A DNA stretch of 62,894 bases from Bacteroidia bacterium (lineage in GTDB: Bacteria > Bacteroidota > Bacteroidia > Bacteroidales > CAJPTX01), in NCBI GenBank assembly GCA_905373475.1, contig CAJPTC010000015.1, positions 1 to 62,894 of the forward strand, read 5' to 3'. The position numbers and the translations under genes are program-made. Below the pieces are notes generated by a model. That model was not told the origin of the DNA and did not search any database. It saw only the letters and a program-made list of their open reading frames with translations. The stretch's first letter is position 1; each line of letters starts with the position of its first letter. This document shows, one piece after another, positions 1 to 8,047 of the stretch.

Positions 1-2
1 GC

Positions 3-614
3 TCAATTTTCATTCGCCGTGGTGGACTTTATGTAGCGCGCCAAGGTGTTGCGATCGCACTTGCAGATCTTGGCTATCTGACGCTGCGAAACTTTAGCCT
101 TCAAGAGTTCATTTATTAAGTTGCGTTTCGCATAAAGCAGGCGCTTGTCGGCTGCCGTTTTTGCGCCTTTCGGACGCCCAAGGGTCACACCCTCTTGCCG
201 CTTTCTTGCCAGTGCCTCCTTGGTACGCTGACTTATCAGGTTGCGCTCAATCTCTGCCGAGAGGCCAAAAGCAAACGCCAGAACCTTCGATTGTATATCA
301 TCCCCCAAACGATAATTGTCTTTAATCGTCCAAACACGACACTCCTTCATCATGCAGATGTTCAAGATCTCCATTATCATGAACAGGTTGCGTCCTAGTC
401 GCGAAAGCTCGCTACAAATGATGATATCATCCTTCCCTACCTTTTTCAACAACGTGCCCAGCTGGCGCTTTGTGTAGTTCTTTGTACCGCTTATCGTCTC
501 CTCTATCCAATCGTCAATGTGAAAGTTCTGACGCATACAGAAATTGTTGATCTCAAAGCGCTGGTTCTCTACTGTTTGCTTGTCGCTACTTACTCTTATG
601 TATCCGTAAATCAT
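3..614 (-). CDS. Mpi-type serine DNA invertase
   Basis: A 203-residue small serine recombinase. The N-terminal resolvase domain opens with YIRVSSDKQ, where Ser9 is the expected nucleophile, and carries the ELSRLGRN and GLSAEIERNLISQRT signatures. The C-terminus (about 150-200) is a short helix-turn-helix for site binding (KVSQRQIAKICKCDRNTLARYI). Length and sequence resemble Mpi of Bacteroides fragilis, the master invertase that flips many promoters at once. The ORF is complete; its stop lies 3 bases inside the window edge, so what follows it is unknown. I found no convincing inverted-repeat pair next to it, which fits an enzyme acting at distant sites. Family is certain; the Mpi-like global role is inferred from similarity. 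Confidence 0.9.
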   Translation of the reverse strand: MIYGYIRVSSDKQTVENQRFEINNFCMRQNFHIDDWIEETISGTKNYTKRQLGTLLKKVGKDDIIICSELSRLGRNLFMIMEILNICMMKECRVWTIKDNYRLGDDIQSKVLAFAFGLSAEIERNLISQRTKEALARKRQEGVTLGRPKGAKTAADKRLLYAKRNLINELLKAKVSQRQIAKICKCDRNTLARYIKSTTANEN

Positions 615-786
615 GCCTATCTGTTTTTTGGTAGAAAGCTAGGTAGAAGGATTTATACTACGTTACTTTCCATTCCTCAACTTGCATTGTTGTCCTCTTA
701 GTTGTTTGAAAATCAGAATTCTGTAGTTCTCTATTGTAGAAGTAATACTCATGCAATTGTTTGGCGTGCTTTCTCTTGTCTCTCAG

Positions 787-815
787 TTGCCTCCTTAAGT
801 TTTTTGGTAACTTTG
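787..815 (+). promoter_or_regulatory. Bacteroidetes promoter of comM
   Basis: TTG at 787-789, an 18-base spacer and TAACTTTG at 808-815 match the Bacteroidetes -33/-7 pattern (TTTG and TAnnTTTG). The start codon of comM follows 35 bases downstream. Position and consensus only; no transcription start is known. Confidence 0.6.
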
Positions 816-850
816 TTTAGGTAAACAGGAGGAGGCGAAATAACTAGGCG

Positions 851-2392
851 ATGTTGGTAAAGGCATTTGGTAGCGCAGTGCATGGCATCAGTGCACAAAC
901 TATTGTGATAGAGGTAGTAACCACGCAAGGGATACGACTCAATTTGGTAGGACTCCCCGACAACGCTGTCAAGGAAAGCGAATACCGCATTCGCTCGGCA
1001 TTTGCAACAAACGGATATAGTTTCCCGCGCAAAGCCATTGTTATCAACATGGCACCTGCCGATCTGCGTAAAGAGGGTTCGGCGTATGACTTGCCACTAG
1101 CTATTGGCATCCTTGCCGCCTCCGAACAGTTGCCCGACGAGCAACTGGCAGATTATATCATCATGGGCGAGCTCTCGCTCGACGGAAAGCTGCAACCCAT
1201 TCGAGGCGTGCTCCCTATCGCACTACAAGCCCATGAGGCTGGGTTCAAGGGGCTGATAATTCCCGTGCAGAACGCTCCCGAAGCGGCTGTAGTAGAAGGT
1301 TTAGAAGTTTATGCTGCCGAGAATTTGTCGCAGGTTGTAGAGTTCTTTTCGGGCAATGAAGAGGCTCTTCCTCGTGTAAAGCGCGATATCCAACAAGATT
1401 TTGAGCAGAGTGGGAACTGCTACGATATTGATTTTTCCGACGTTCGAGGTCAGGAGTCTGTAAAACGCGCCTTCGAAATTGCCGCAGCGGGCGGGCACAA
1501 CCTTATCATGATCGGGCCTCCTGGTGCAGGGAAAACGATGCTAGCCAAACGTCTGCCTACCATACTTCCGCCGCTTACTTTGCGTGAAGCATTGGAAACC
1601 ACTAAAATCCATTCGGTGGTGGGGCTTATTCCGCCTGGTGCTGGGATCGTTACTGTGCGTCCTTTTCGTAGCCCGCATCATACCATTAGCGATGTGGCGC
1701 TTGTAGGAGGTGGTCAGTTCCCCCAACCAGGTGAGATTTCCTTGGCGCATAACGGGGTGCTTTTCTTAGACGAACTCCCCGAATTTCGGCGTCAGGTGCT
1801 AGAGGTTATGCGTCAGCCACTTGAGGATAGGAAGATCACCCTTTCGCGTGCCAAGAGTTCTGCCGAGTATCCTGCGTCGTTTATGCTCATAGCTTCTATG
1901 AATCCGTGCCCGTGTGGTTATTACAATCACCCGACAAAGGAGTGCGTTTGTACACCAGCCATGGTACAGAAGTATCTTAACCGAATTTCAGGACCGCTCC
2001 TCGATCGTATAGACCTTCACGTTGAAGTAGTACCCGTACCTTTTGAAAAGCTGTCGCAAACACAGAAAGCGGAAAGTAGTGCAGAGATTCGGAAACGCGT
2101 TATAGCGGCTCGTAAGCGCCAAGCAGAACGATTTGCAGACAAGGGTATTTATTGCAATGCACAGATGGGAAGTCAGCAACTACAGCAGTTCTGCGCCCTC
2201 TCCGAGGATTGCCTGAACCTATTGCGCACGGCGATGCAACGTATGTCACTTTCGGCAAGGGCTTATGACCGCATTCTCAAGGTGGCACGTACCATTGCCG
2301 ATCTGGAGGGCACGCCTGATATTCTAGCTTCGCACATTGCAGAGGCTATACTCTATCGCACTCTCGATAAAGAGGCGTGGGGCACAAACTGA
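851..2392 (+). CDS. comM: YifB/ComM-family Mg chelatase-like AAA+ ATPase
   Basis: A 513-residue protein with an N-terminal ChlI/Lon-like domain (about 1-170), then a Mg-chelatase AAA+ domain with Walker A GPPGAGKTM at 222-230, Walker B GVLFLDELPEF near 305, a Cys cluster with NPCPCGYY around 350-370, and a C-terminal Mg_chelatase_C domain. In Gram-negative bacteria ComM is a hexameric helicase that drives branch migration of single-stranded DNA during natural transformation. Length is normal for the family. It has its own promoter. The stop is 33 bases before the glycogen enzyme, so the two may be co-transcribed. Family very secure; a role in competence here is inferred. Confidence 0.95.
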   Translation: MLVKAFGSAVHGISAQTIVIEVVTTQGIRLNLVGLPDNAVKESEYRIRSAFATNGYSFPRKAIVINMAPADLRKEGSAYDLPLAIGILAASEQLPDEQLADYIIMGELSLDGKLQPIRGVLPIALQAHEAGFKGLIIPVQNAPEAAVVEGLEVYAAENLSQVVEFFSGNEEALPRVKRDIQQDFEQSGNCYDIDFSDVRGQESVKRAFEIAAAGGHNLIMIGPPGAGKTMLAKRLPTILPPLTLREALETTKIHSVVGLIPPGAGIVTVRPFRSPHHTISDVALVGGGQFPQPGEISLAHNGVLFLDELPEFRRQVLEVMRQPLEDRKITLSRAKSSAEYPASFMLIASMNPCPCGYYNHPTKECVCTPAMVQKYLNRISGPLLDRIDLHVEVVPVPFEKLSQTQKAESSAEIRKRVIAARKRQAERFADKGIYCNAQMGSQQLQQFCALSEDCLNLLRTAMQRMSLSARAYDRILKVARTIADLEGTPDILASHIAEAILYRTLDKEAWGTN

Positions 2393-2425
2393 GGTCTTCG
2401 TAAGAAACAGAAAATCAATCAGAAT

Positions 2426-5400
2426 ATGAATGAACTAGAATTGCACCCTGACTATCTGTTTGAGGTTAGTTGGGAGGTTTGTAATAAAGTGGGTGGAATT
2501 CATACGGTGATATCTACCAAAGCGCGCAGTATTGCGAAAACGTATAAAAGCGCTTACATAGCCATAGGGCCTGACCTTTGGCGTGCTTCGGGTACGAACC
2601 CAGAATTTATAGAACAAGAAACCCCATTGAGTCAGTGGGCACAAGAAGCCGTACAAGACGGCGTGCGTGTGCGCGTAGGGCGCTGGGCAATTCCCACAAG
2701 TCCGTTGGTGATGCTCGTAGATTTCTCCTCCCTCTTTGCTCGCAAAGATGAAATTTTAGCGCAGCTGTGGGAACAATATGGTCTGGATTCCCTCTCGGGA
2801 CAGTGGGATTATATCGAGCCGCTTCTTTTTGGCTATGCAGCAGGACAAGCCATTGAAAGCTTTGTCTGCCGTCGTCTTACTATGCGCCACAAGGTGGTTG
2901 CACAATTCCATGAATGGATGACGGGCGGCGGGTTGCTTTATCTTCGGAAAGCGCTGCCACAGGTCGGTACGGTCTTTACCTCCCATGCCACAGTTCTTGG
3001 GCGTTGTATTGCGGGAAATGGAATGCCGCTCTACGCGCAACTAGATAAAACAGACCCCGAGCAGACGGCAAGAGATTTTAATGTAGTGCCTAAGCATTCT
3101 CTGGAGCGACTCAGTGCACTACATGCCGATGTCTTTACGACGGTGAGTGACCTCACTGCGCGCGAATGTCGTGCCTTTTTGCGCAAACCTGTAGACTTGG
3201 TAACCCCCAATGGTTTTGAGCCCTCCTTCGTACCTGAACCGCAAACGTTTATCGAACAACGGCAAGAGGCACGTAAGAAGTTCTTAGGAGTAGCCTCTGC
3301 ATTGCTTAATGAGCCATTGGACGATGCTACTTGCCTCGTAGGTACGAGCGGGCGTTATGAGTTCCGAAGCAAGGGACTAGATGTCTTTATTGATGCCTTG
3401 GGTGAACTCAATCGTAATACTGCGCTTCAACGTAAGGTGGTGGCATACTTCCTTATTCCTGCGGGCAATCGTGGCGCACGAGAGGATTTACGACGCTCGC
3501 TTGCAGAGGAAGGTGCAGTGTTGCAACAGGCAGATGGAGCAGAGCGTTTCGTAACGCATAACCTTGAGCAGGCGGATACTGACCCTATTTTACGCCGCTT
3601 GCGTGAACGAGGCTTACATAACAATCCTGAAGATCGCGTAAAAGTAGTCTTTGTACCTAGCTATCTTCAGGGCGACGATGGGCTTTTCAATCTCCCTTAC
3701 TATCAACTTCTTTTAGGTCTAGACCTTACAGTCTTTGCCTCCTACTACGAACCATGGGGCTATACCCCTCTGGAGAGTTTAGCTTTTGGAGTGCCCACTG
3801 TTACGAGTACGTTAGCAGGGTTTGGCTTGTGGCTTGAAGATTCGCGCAAGAAGCTAGGCGATGGAGCTTTTGTAGTACACCGCGGTGAAGGGGATGACGA
3901 TGAGGTGAGTAGCGCCATTGCAGACCGCATATTGAGTTTTACAACTCTTGCAGGCGAACGAATCGAACAAGCTGATGCTACGGCGCGGGAATTATCGTCG
4001 CTCGCTGAGTGGTCTAACCTCATAGAGCATTACAAGACCTCGTATAATTTGGCGCTTACAATAGCCAAAAAACGCGAAAAGGAGTTTGCGCCGCTATCAC
4101 AGCACCTGTCACAGTCGGAAGTAGATTTACGTGCCTCTGTTCCCGCGCCACGTTGGACGCGTATGGTGGTGCAACGCAACATCCCTGAGCAGCTTCACCC
4201 CCTCGATGCGCTGGCGAGCAATCTATGGTGGTGCTGGCAACCCGATGCCGAGGAGCTCTTTGCTTCCATAGACCGCGAAGCGTGGCTAGCCTGCGAGTGT
4301 AATCCGATGATGTTGCTAGACCATATTTCCTACGCTCGTCTGGAGGAACTCGGACAGGATGTCGGATTTTTGGAACACCTGCAAGCCATTTATGCTCGTT
4401 TTCAGGAGTATATGGCACAGAAACCGACGGCAGAGTCGCCGAGCATCGGTTATTTCAGCATGGAGTATGGGCTACATTCGTCGTTAAAACTGTATAGTGG
4501 CGGCTTGGGGGTACTCGCAGGCGACTATCTTAAAGAGGCTTCCGACCGCAACCTTAATCTGGTAGGCGTTGGGTTGCTTTATCGCTATGGGTACTTTACG
4601 CAGCAGCTTTCGCTTTCGGGGCAACAGATTGCCTCGTACAATCACCAGAATTTTACACAGACCCCAGTATTGCCCGTGCGAGACGAAAAAGGGAACTGGA
4701 TCACGGTTGAGGTAGCTTTCCCAGGGCGACGTGTGCAGGTACGTTTATGGCGAGTTATGGTGGGGCGTGTACCGCTTTTCTTGCTCGATACAGACTTTGA
4801 GGGGAATGGCGAGGAAGACCGTACCATTACGCACTATCTCTACGGAGGTGACCAAGAGAATCGTTTCAAACAGGAGATGATACTGGGCATTGGTGGTGTG
4901 CGCGCGCTTCAAGCAGCAGGGTGTGTTACCGAACTCTATCACCTTAATGAGGGGCACGCCGCGTTCGCTTCCCTAGAACGTTTGCGTCTCCTTATTCACG
5001 AGCATAGCTATTCGTTCGACGAAGCTACCGAGATAGTACGCGCCTCGACGCTCTTTACGACCCATACGCCCGTTCCTGCGGGACACGATGCCTTTACCGA
5101 GGATATGGTGCGCATCTATATGGCGCACTACCCAGCTCGCTACGACATAAGTTGGGAGCGTTTCATCTCCTTCGGGCGAATGAACCCTAACGATCCCACT
5201 GAGCGCTTTTCGATGAGCCACTTAGCAGCAAGCTTCTCGGCAGGCATGAATGGGGTAAGCAAGCTGCATGGGGAGGTGAGCCAGAAGATGTTTGCGGGCT
5301 TATGGCAAGGGTATTATCCGAGTGAAAACAATGTGGGTTATGTAACCAACGGGGTGCATTTCCCAACTTGGACTTCTGCTTCGTGGCGTGCAGTACTATG

Positions 5401-6661
5401 CGACACTCCATACGGGCAGCCAGATTGGTCGCGTATAAACACCCTACAACCCGAGGAGATCTGGACGATACGCAAGGCACTTAAACGTGAACTCATTGGA
5501 AACATAATCCGTTCCATGTCCACGCCCGAGATGGTACGTTTTCATCCGCCAAAGCATTTAGTGGATATAAAAGAGGAACTACGCCCCGAGATACTTACCA
5601 TCGGATTTGCTCGCCGTTTTGCGACCTACAAACGTGCGCATTTGTTGCTGCGTGACCTTGAGCGTCTTGCCGAGATAGTAAATAACCCAGAACGTCCTGT
5701 TCAAATTCTTTTTGCGGGGAAGGCTCATCCACACGACGTCGCAGGGCAGGATCTCATAAAACGGATATTCTCGGTATCGCTCATGCCGCAGTTCAGAGGC
5801 AAACTCCTCTTCTTACCGAACTATGATATGGACTTAGCACGAAAGATGGTACAGGGTGTAGATGTATGGTTGAATACGCCAACACGTCCACTAGAAGCTT
5901 CGGGCACAAGCGGTATGAAGGCCGTAATGAATGGAGCTTTGCATTTCAGTGTCCTCGATGGTTGGTGGGTAGAAGGTTACGAAGAAGGGGCAGGTTGGGC
6001 GCTCAGTAAGGAACGAACCTACGAAGCGCAAGAGATTCAGGATGAACTAGATGCCGAGCTTCTCTACTCCACGCTTGAGAATGAAATTGTACCGCTATAC
6101 TACGATCGGAATGAGGCTGGCTGTCCGCTTGGCTGGATAAAGTATATACAGAAGAGCATGAGCGAGATAGCGCCGCGCTTTACGACCACGCGTATGCAGG
6201 CGGACTATTTAGCCAAGTACTACGCGCCGCAAGTGCTGTACAAGCATGAACTATTGACGAATAATGGGGAAGAGCTTCACGAATTGCTCGCGTGGAAGGC
6301 GAAGATGCTTGAAAACTGGAACCGCGTTAGTGTGATACGAACTGAGGGGCTCGGGATGGGGTCGCAAGCTATTCTTACAGGGATGAAGTACTCGGGAAGC
6401 TTGATTCTCGATCTTGCCGAGCTATCGCCTGAAGATGTAGGAGCAGAACTGGTAGTAACCGAATTGCGTCCTGGCGAGAGCGACGTGGTGATTTACGACA
6501 AAGTACCCTACGAGTTTGCGCATAGTGACGGTCCTCGCGCTGAGTACGTGGTAGAATTTGAGCCGCCTTCACCAGGGGTATTTGATGTTGCGATACGTCT
6601 CTATGCGCGCAATCGGTACTTGCGTCAGCGCACGGACTTCAATCTTGTACGTTGGGTATAA
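2426..6661 (+). CDS. Glycogen synthase-alpha-glucan phosphorylase fusion
   Basis: A 1411-residue two-enzyme polypeptide. Residues about 1-560 form a glycogen-synthase-like glycosyltransferase: EVCNKVGGIHTV is the sugar-nucleotide loop, and YYEPWGYTPLESLAFG is the acidic E-x7-E region. Residues about 575-1300 form an alpha-glucan phosphorylase with a DUF3417-type entry domain, NEGHAAF, and EASGTSGMKAVMNG carrying the PLP lysine. One domain extends glucan chains and the other releases glucose-1-phosphate. Such fusions are known in Bacteroidetes and normally annotated as alpha-glucan family phosphorylase. The ORF is uninterrupted for 4.2 kb and followed by a strong terminator, so a genuine single chain is likely. 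Confidence 0.93.
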   Translation: MNELELHPDYLFEVSWEVCNKVGGIHTVISTKARSIAKTYKSAYIAIGPDLWRASGTNPEFIEQETPLSQWAQEAVQDGVRVRVGRWAIPTSPLVMLVDFSSLFARKDEILAQLWEQYGLDSLSGQWDYIEPLLFGYAAGQAIESFVCRRLTMRHKVVAQFHEWMTGGGLLYLRKALPQVGTVFTSHATVLGRCIAGNGMPLYAQLDKTDPEQTARDFNVVPKHSLERLSALHADVFTTVSDLTARECRAFLRKPVDLVTPNGFEPSFVPEPQTFIEQRQEARKKFLGVASALLNEPLDDATCLVGTSGRYEFRSKGLDVFIDALGELNRNTALQRKVVAYFLIPAGNRGAREDLRRSLAEEGAVLQQADGAERFVTHNLEQADTDPILRRLRERGLHNNPEDRVKVVFVPSYLQGDDGLFNLPYYQLLLGLDLTVFASYYEPWGYTPLESLAFGVPTVTSTLAGFGLWLEDSRKKLGDGAFVVHRGEGDDDEVSSAIADRILSFTTLAGERIEQADATARELSSLAEWSNLIEHYKTSYNLALTIAKKREKEFAPLSQHLSQSEVDLRASVPAPRWTRMVVQRNIPEQLHPLDALASNLWWCWQPDAEELFASIDREAWLACECNPMMLLDHISYARLEELGQDVGFLEHLQAIYARFQEYMAQKPTAESPSIGYFSMEYGLHSSLKLYSGGLGVLAGDYLKEASDRNLNLVGVGLLYRYGYFTQQLSLSGQQIASYNHQNFTQTPVLPVRDEKGNWITVEVAFPGRRVQVRLWRVMVGRVPLFLLDTDFEGNGEEDRTITHYLYGGDQENRFKQEMILGIGGVRALQAAGCVTELYHLNEGHAAFASLERLRLLIHEHSYSFDEATEIVRASTLFTTHTPVPAGHDAFTEDMVRIYMAHYPARYDISWERFISFGRMNPNDPTERFSMSHLAASFSAGMNGVSKLHGEVSQKMFAGLWQGYYPSENNVGYVTNGVHFPTWTSASWRAVLCDTPYGQPDWSRINTLQPEEIWTIRKALKRELIGNIIRSMSTPEMVRFHPPKHLVDIKEELRPEILTIGFARRFATYKRAHLLLRDLERLAEIVNNPERPVQILFAGKAHPHDVAGQDLIKRIFSVSLMPQFRGKLLFLPNYDMDLARKMVQGVDVWLNTPTRPLEASGTSGMKAVMNGALHFSVLDGWWVEGYEEGAGWALSKERTYEAQEIQDELDAELLYSTLENEIVPLYYDRNEAGCPLGWIKYIQKSMSEIAPRFTTTRMQADYLAKYYAPQVLYKHELLTNNGEELHELLAWKAKMLENWNRVSVIRTEGLGMGSQAILTGMKYSGSLILDLAELSPEDVGAELVVTELRPGESDVVIYDKVPYEFAHSDGPRAEYVVEFEPPSPGVFDVAIRLYARNRYLRQRTDFNLVRWV

Positions 6662-6692
6662 TCCTGTTCGCTTTTCAAGCTATTGCATATCT

Positions 6693-6728
6693 ATTGCGCC
6701 TCTTTTTGGGGCGCAATTTTTTTTGAGG
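6693..6728 (+). terminator. Terminator after the glycogen fusion gene
   Basis: ATTGCGCC at 6693-6700 pairs with GGCGCAAT at 6710-6717, followed by a run of T to about 6724. A classic intrinsic terminator that insulates the downstream Abi_2 locus. Confidence 0.85.
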
Positions 6729-6761
6729 GGAGGGAACGACGCTACACCTCTGAACGAAATA

Positions 6762-6795
6762 TTTGTATAAATCTCGCCAGATTTATATACCTTTG
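6762..6795 (+). promoter_or_regulatory. Promoter of the Abi_2 RNA/gene locus
   Basis: TTTG at 6762-6765 and TACCTTTG at 6788-6795 form a near-consensus Bacteroidetes promoter with a 22-base spacer. Transcription would begin near 6801-6803, exactly where the first hairpin of the leader RNA starts. Confidence 0.65.
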
Positions 6796-6801
6796 CGAAA
6801 T

Positions 6802-6862
6802 AGTTCTAGCGAACAGAACCCGTTTAGCATACCGTAAGATCTGCTGGCGGGTCATTTTTTTT
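6802..6862 (+). ncRNA. Structured leader RNA of the Abi_2 gene (abiF-RNA-like)
   Basis: About 60 nt between the promoter and the Abi_2 start codon fold into two elements. GTTC 6803-6806 pairs with GAAC 6811-6814. ACCCG 6818-6822 pairs with CGGGT 6848-6852, with a nested AGCA 6826-6829/TGCT 6842-6845. Eight T residues (6855-6862) follow, so the second hairpin looks like a terminator that ends four bases before the ATG. A conserved 'abiF RNA' motif has been reported upstream of AbiF/Abi_2 genes; this fits in place and size, but I could not compare it to the consensus. Confidence 0.55.
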
Positions 6863-6865
6863 ACA

Positions 6866-7795
6866 ATGGTATGTAAACCATTTCGAGATATCTCTGCTCA
6901 GATAGAACTACTGAGAGAGAGGGGTATGAATGTGCGAGACGAAAAATCTGCTGCGTTTCATCTATCGCACATTAGCTATTATCGCCTTAAGGGCTACTGG
7001 TGGGATATGCAGATAGATTTCCAAAAACATAAATTCGCTTCTAGTGCATCTTTCGATGATGTAATTTCTCGCTATTGCTTTGACAAGGAAATTCGTCCAA
7101 TTCTTTTTAATGCTGTAGAAACGATAGAAATTGCGCTCCGTACAAGGCTTGTTTACGAGTTTTCTGAGGATTTTGGGGGACTTTTTTACGAAAGAAAAGA
7201 ACTTTTTACCGATGAAGAGCGCTATGATCAAATGCGACAAAATCTTTATAACGATTTTATGCGTAGCAATGAAATTTTTGCCACAGATTTCAAGGAAAAG
7301 TATGGGAAATTTGAAGATAAACGATGCGTTGCTCTTTCTCATAAACCAGAAGCTTGGATCATCTTCGAGGTTGCTACCTTTGGACTCTTATCCAAGCTTT
7401 ACAAAAATCTGCAACATAATTTACCCGCTAAGGCGCTTGTTGCCAATTACTTTGGCTTAAATTCGCACAAAGAGTTATCTAGTTGGCTTGAAGCTATTAC
7501 GAATCTTAGAAATCTTGTGGCACATCATTCACGAGTATGGAACAGAGTTATGGTCAAGCGTCCCGCGAACGTGGAAAAGACTCGCAATGTTTGGCTGATG
7601 AAGTCTCTAACTAGGGAGCAGGGGAATAAAGCCTATGGTGTAATATCAACGATGGTCTATCTATGTAATGCTGTTGGGGATGATAATCAATTTAGAAATG
7701 CAATTCTTGCGCTATTCAAGAAATATCCAAACGTCTCAATAGAAAAACTAGGATTTTGTAATTCATGGGCAGACGAGAAACTCTGGAAAGAGTAG
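6866..7795 (+). CDS. Abi_2 (AbiD/AbiF) family abortive infection protein
   Basis: A 309-residue protein from the ATG at 6866, which lies right after the leader RNA; longer in-frame extensions would start upstream of the promoter. The N-terminus (FRDISAQIELLRERGM, LSHISYYRLKGYW) is typical of Abi_2 proteins. RNLVAHH at 215-221 supplies an R-x4-H HEPN motif, the RNase active site in related toxins. Family members cause growth arrest or death of phage-infected cells. The gene stands alone between conserved genes, is AT-richer than its neighbours, and has no protein antitoxin beside it, which makes an RNA partner plausible. Family call is firm; anti-phage activity is inferred. Confidence 0.85.
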   Translation: MVCKPFRDISAQIELLRERGMNVRDEKSAAFHLSHISYYRLKGYWWDMQIDFQKHKFASSASFDDVISRYCFDKEIRPILFNAVETIEIALRTRLVYEFSEDFGGLFYERKELFTDEERYDQMRQNLYNDFMRSNEIFATDFKEKYGKFEDKRCVALSHKPEAWIIFEVATFGLLSKLYKNLQHNLPAKALVANYFGLNSHKELSSWLEAITNLRNLVAHHSRVWNRVMVKRPANVEKTRNVWLMKSLTREQGNKAYGVISTMVYLCNAVGDDNQFRNAILALFKKYPNVSIEKLGFCNSWADEKLWKE

Positions 7796-8011
7796 ATGAA
7801 ATCGGCAACTTGAGAATAAGCGGCACACAAATAACGATACACGATCTGGCGTAAATAGGAGTCGAGTGTTTAATCCCTCTGTTAAGCGCCACACACTAGT
7901 TCTCCTTAAGATTTATCGGGGCTTCTTTCCTTTTGCCTTCTGTTAAAGCTCTGTAGCGTCTTAGCCCCGTGTTGCTCCGCACATTTCCCGCTTCAGCTTC
8001 TCAATCTTACC

Positions 8012-8019
8012 TATCTTTG
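8012..8019 (+). promoter_or_regulatory. -7 box for ileS
   Basis: TATCTTTG at 8012-8019 matches TAnnTTTG and lies 28 bases before the ileS ATG. The -33 region is weak (TTTC near 7984). The 250 bases between the Abi_2 gene and ileS hold no other recognisable feature. Confidence 0.5.
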
Positions 8020-8047
8020 CCCTCGAGAATTTTGGTAAGAGAGGGAT

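Noticed and set aside
6683..6865. N-terminal extension of the Abi_2 protein
   Set aside because: It would run through the terminator, the promoter and the leader RNA; the ATG at 6866 is a normal family start.
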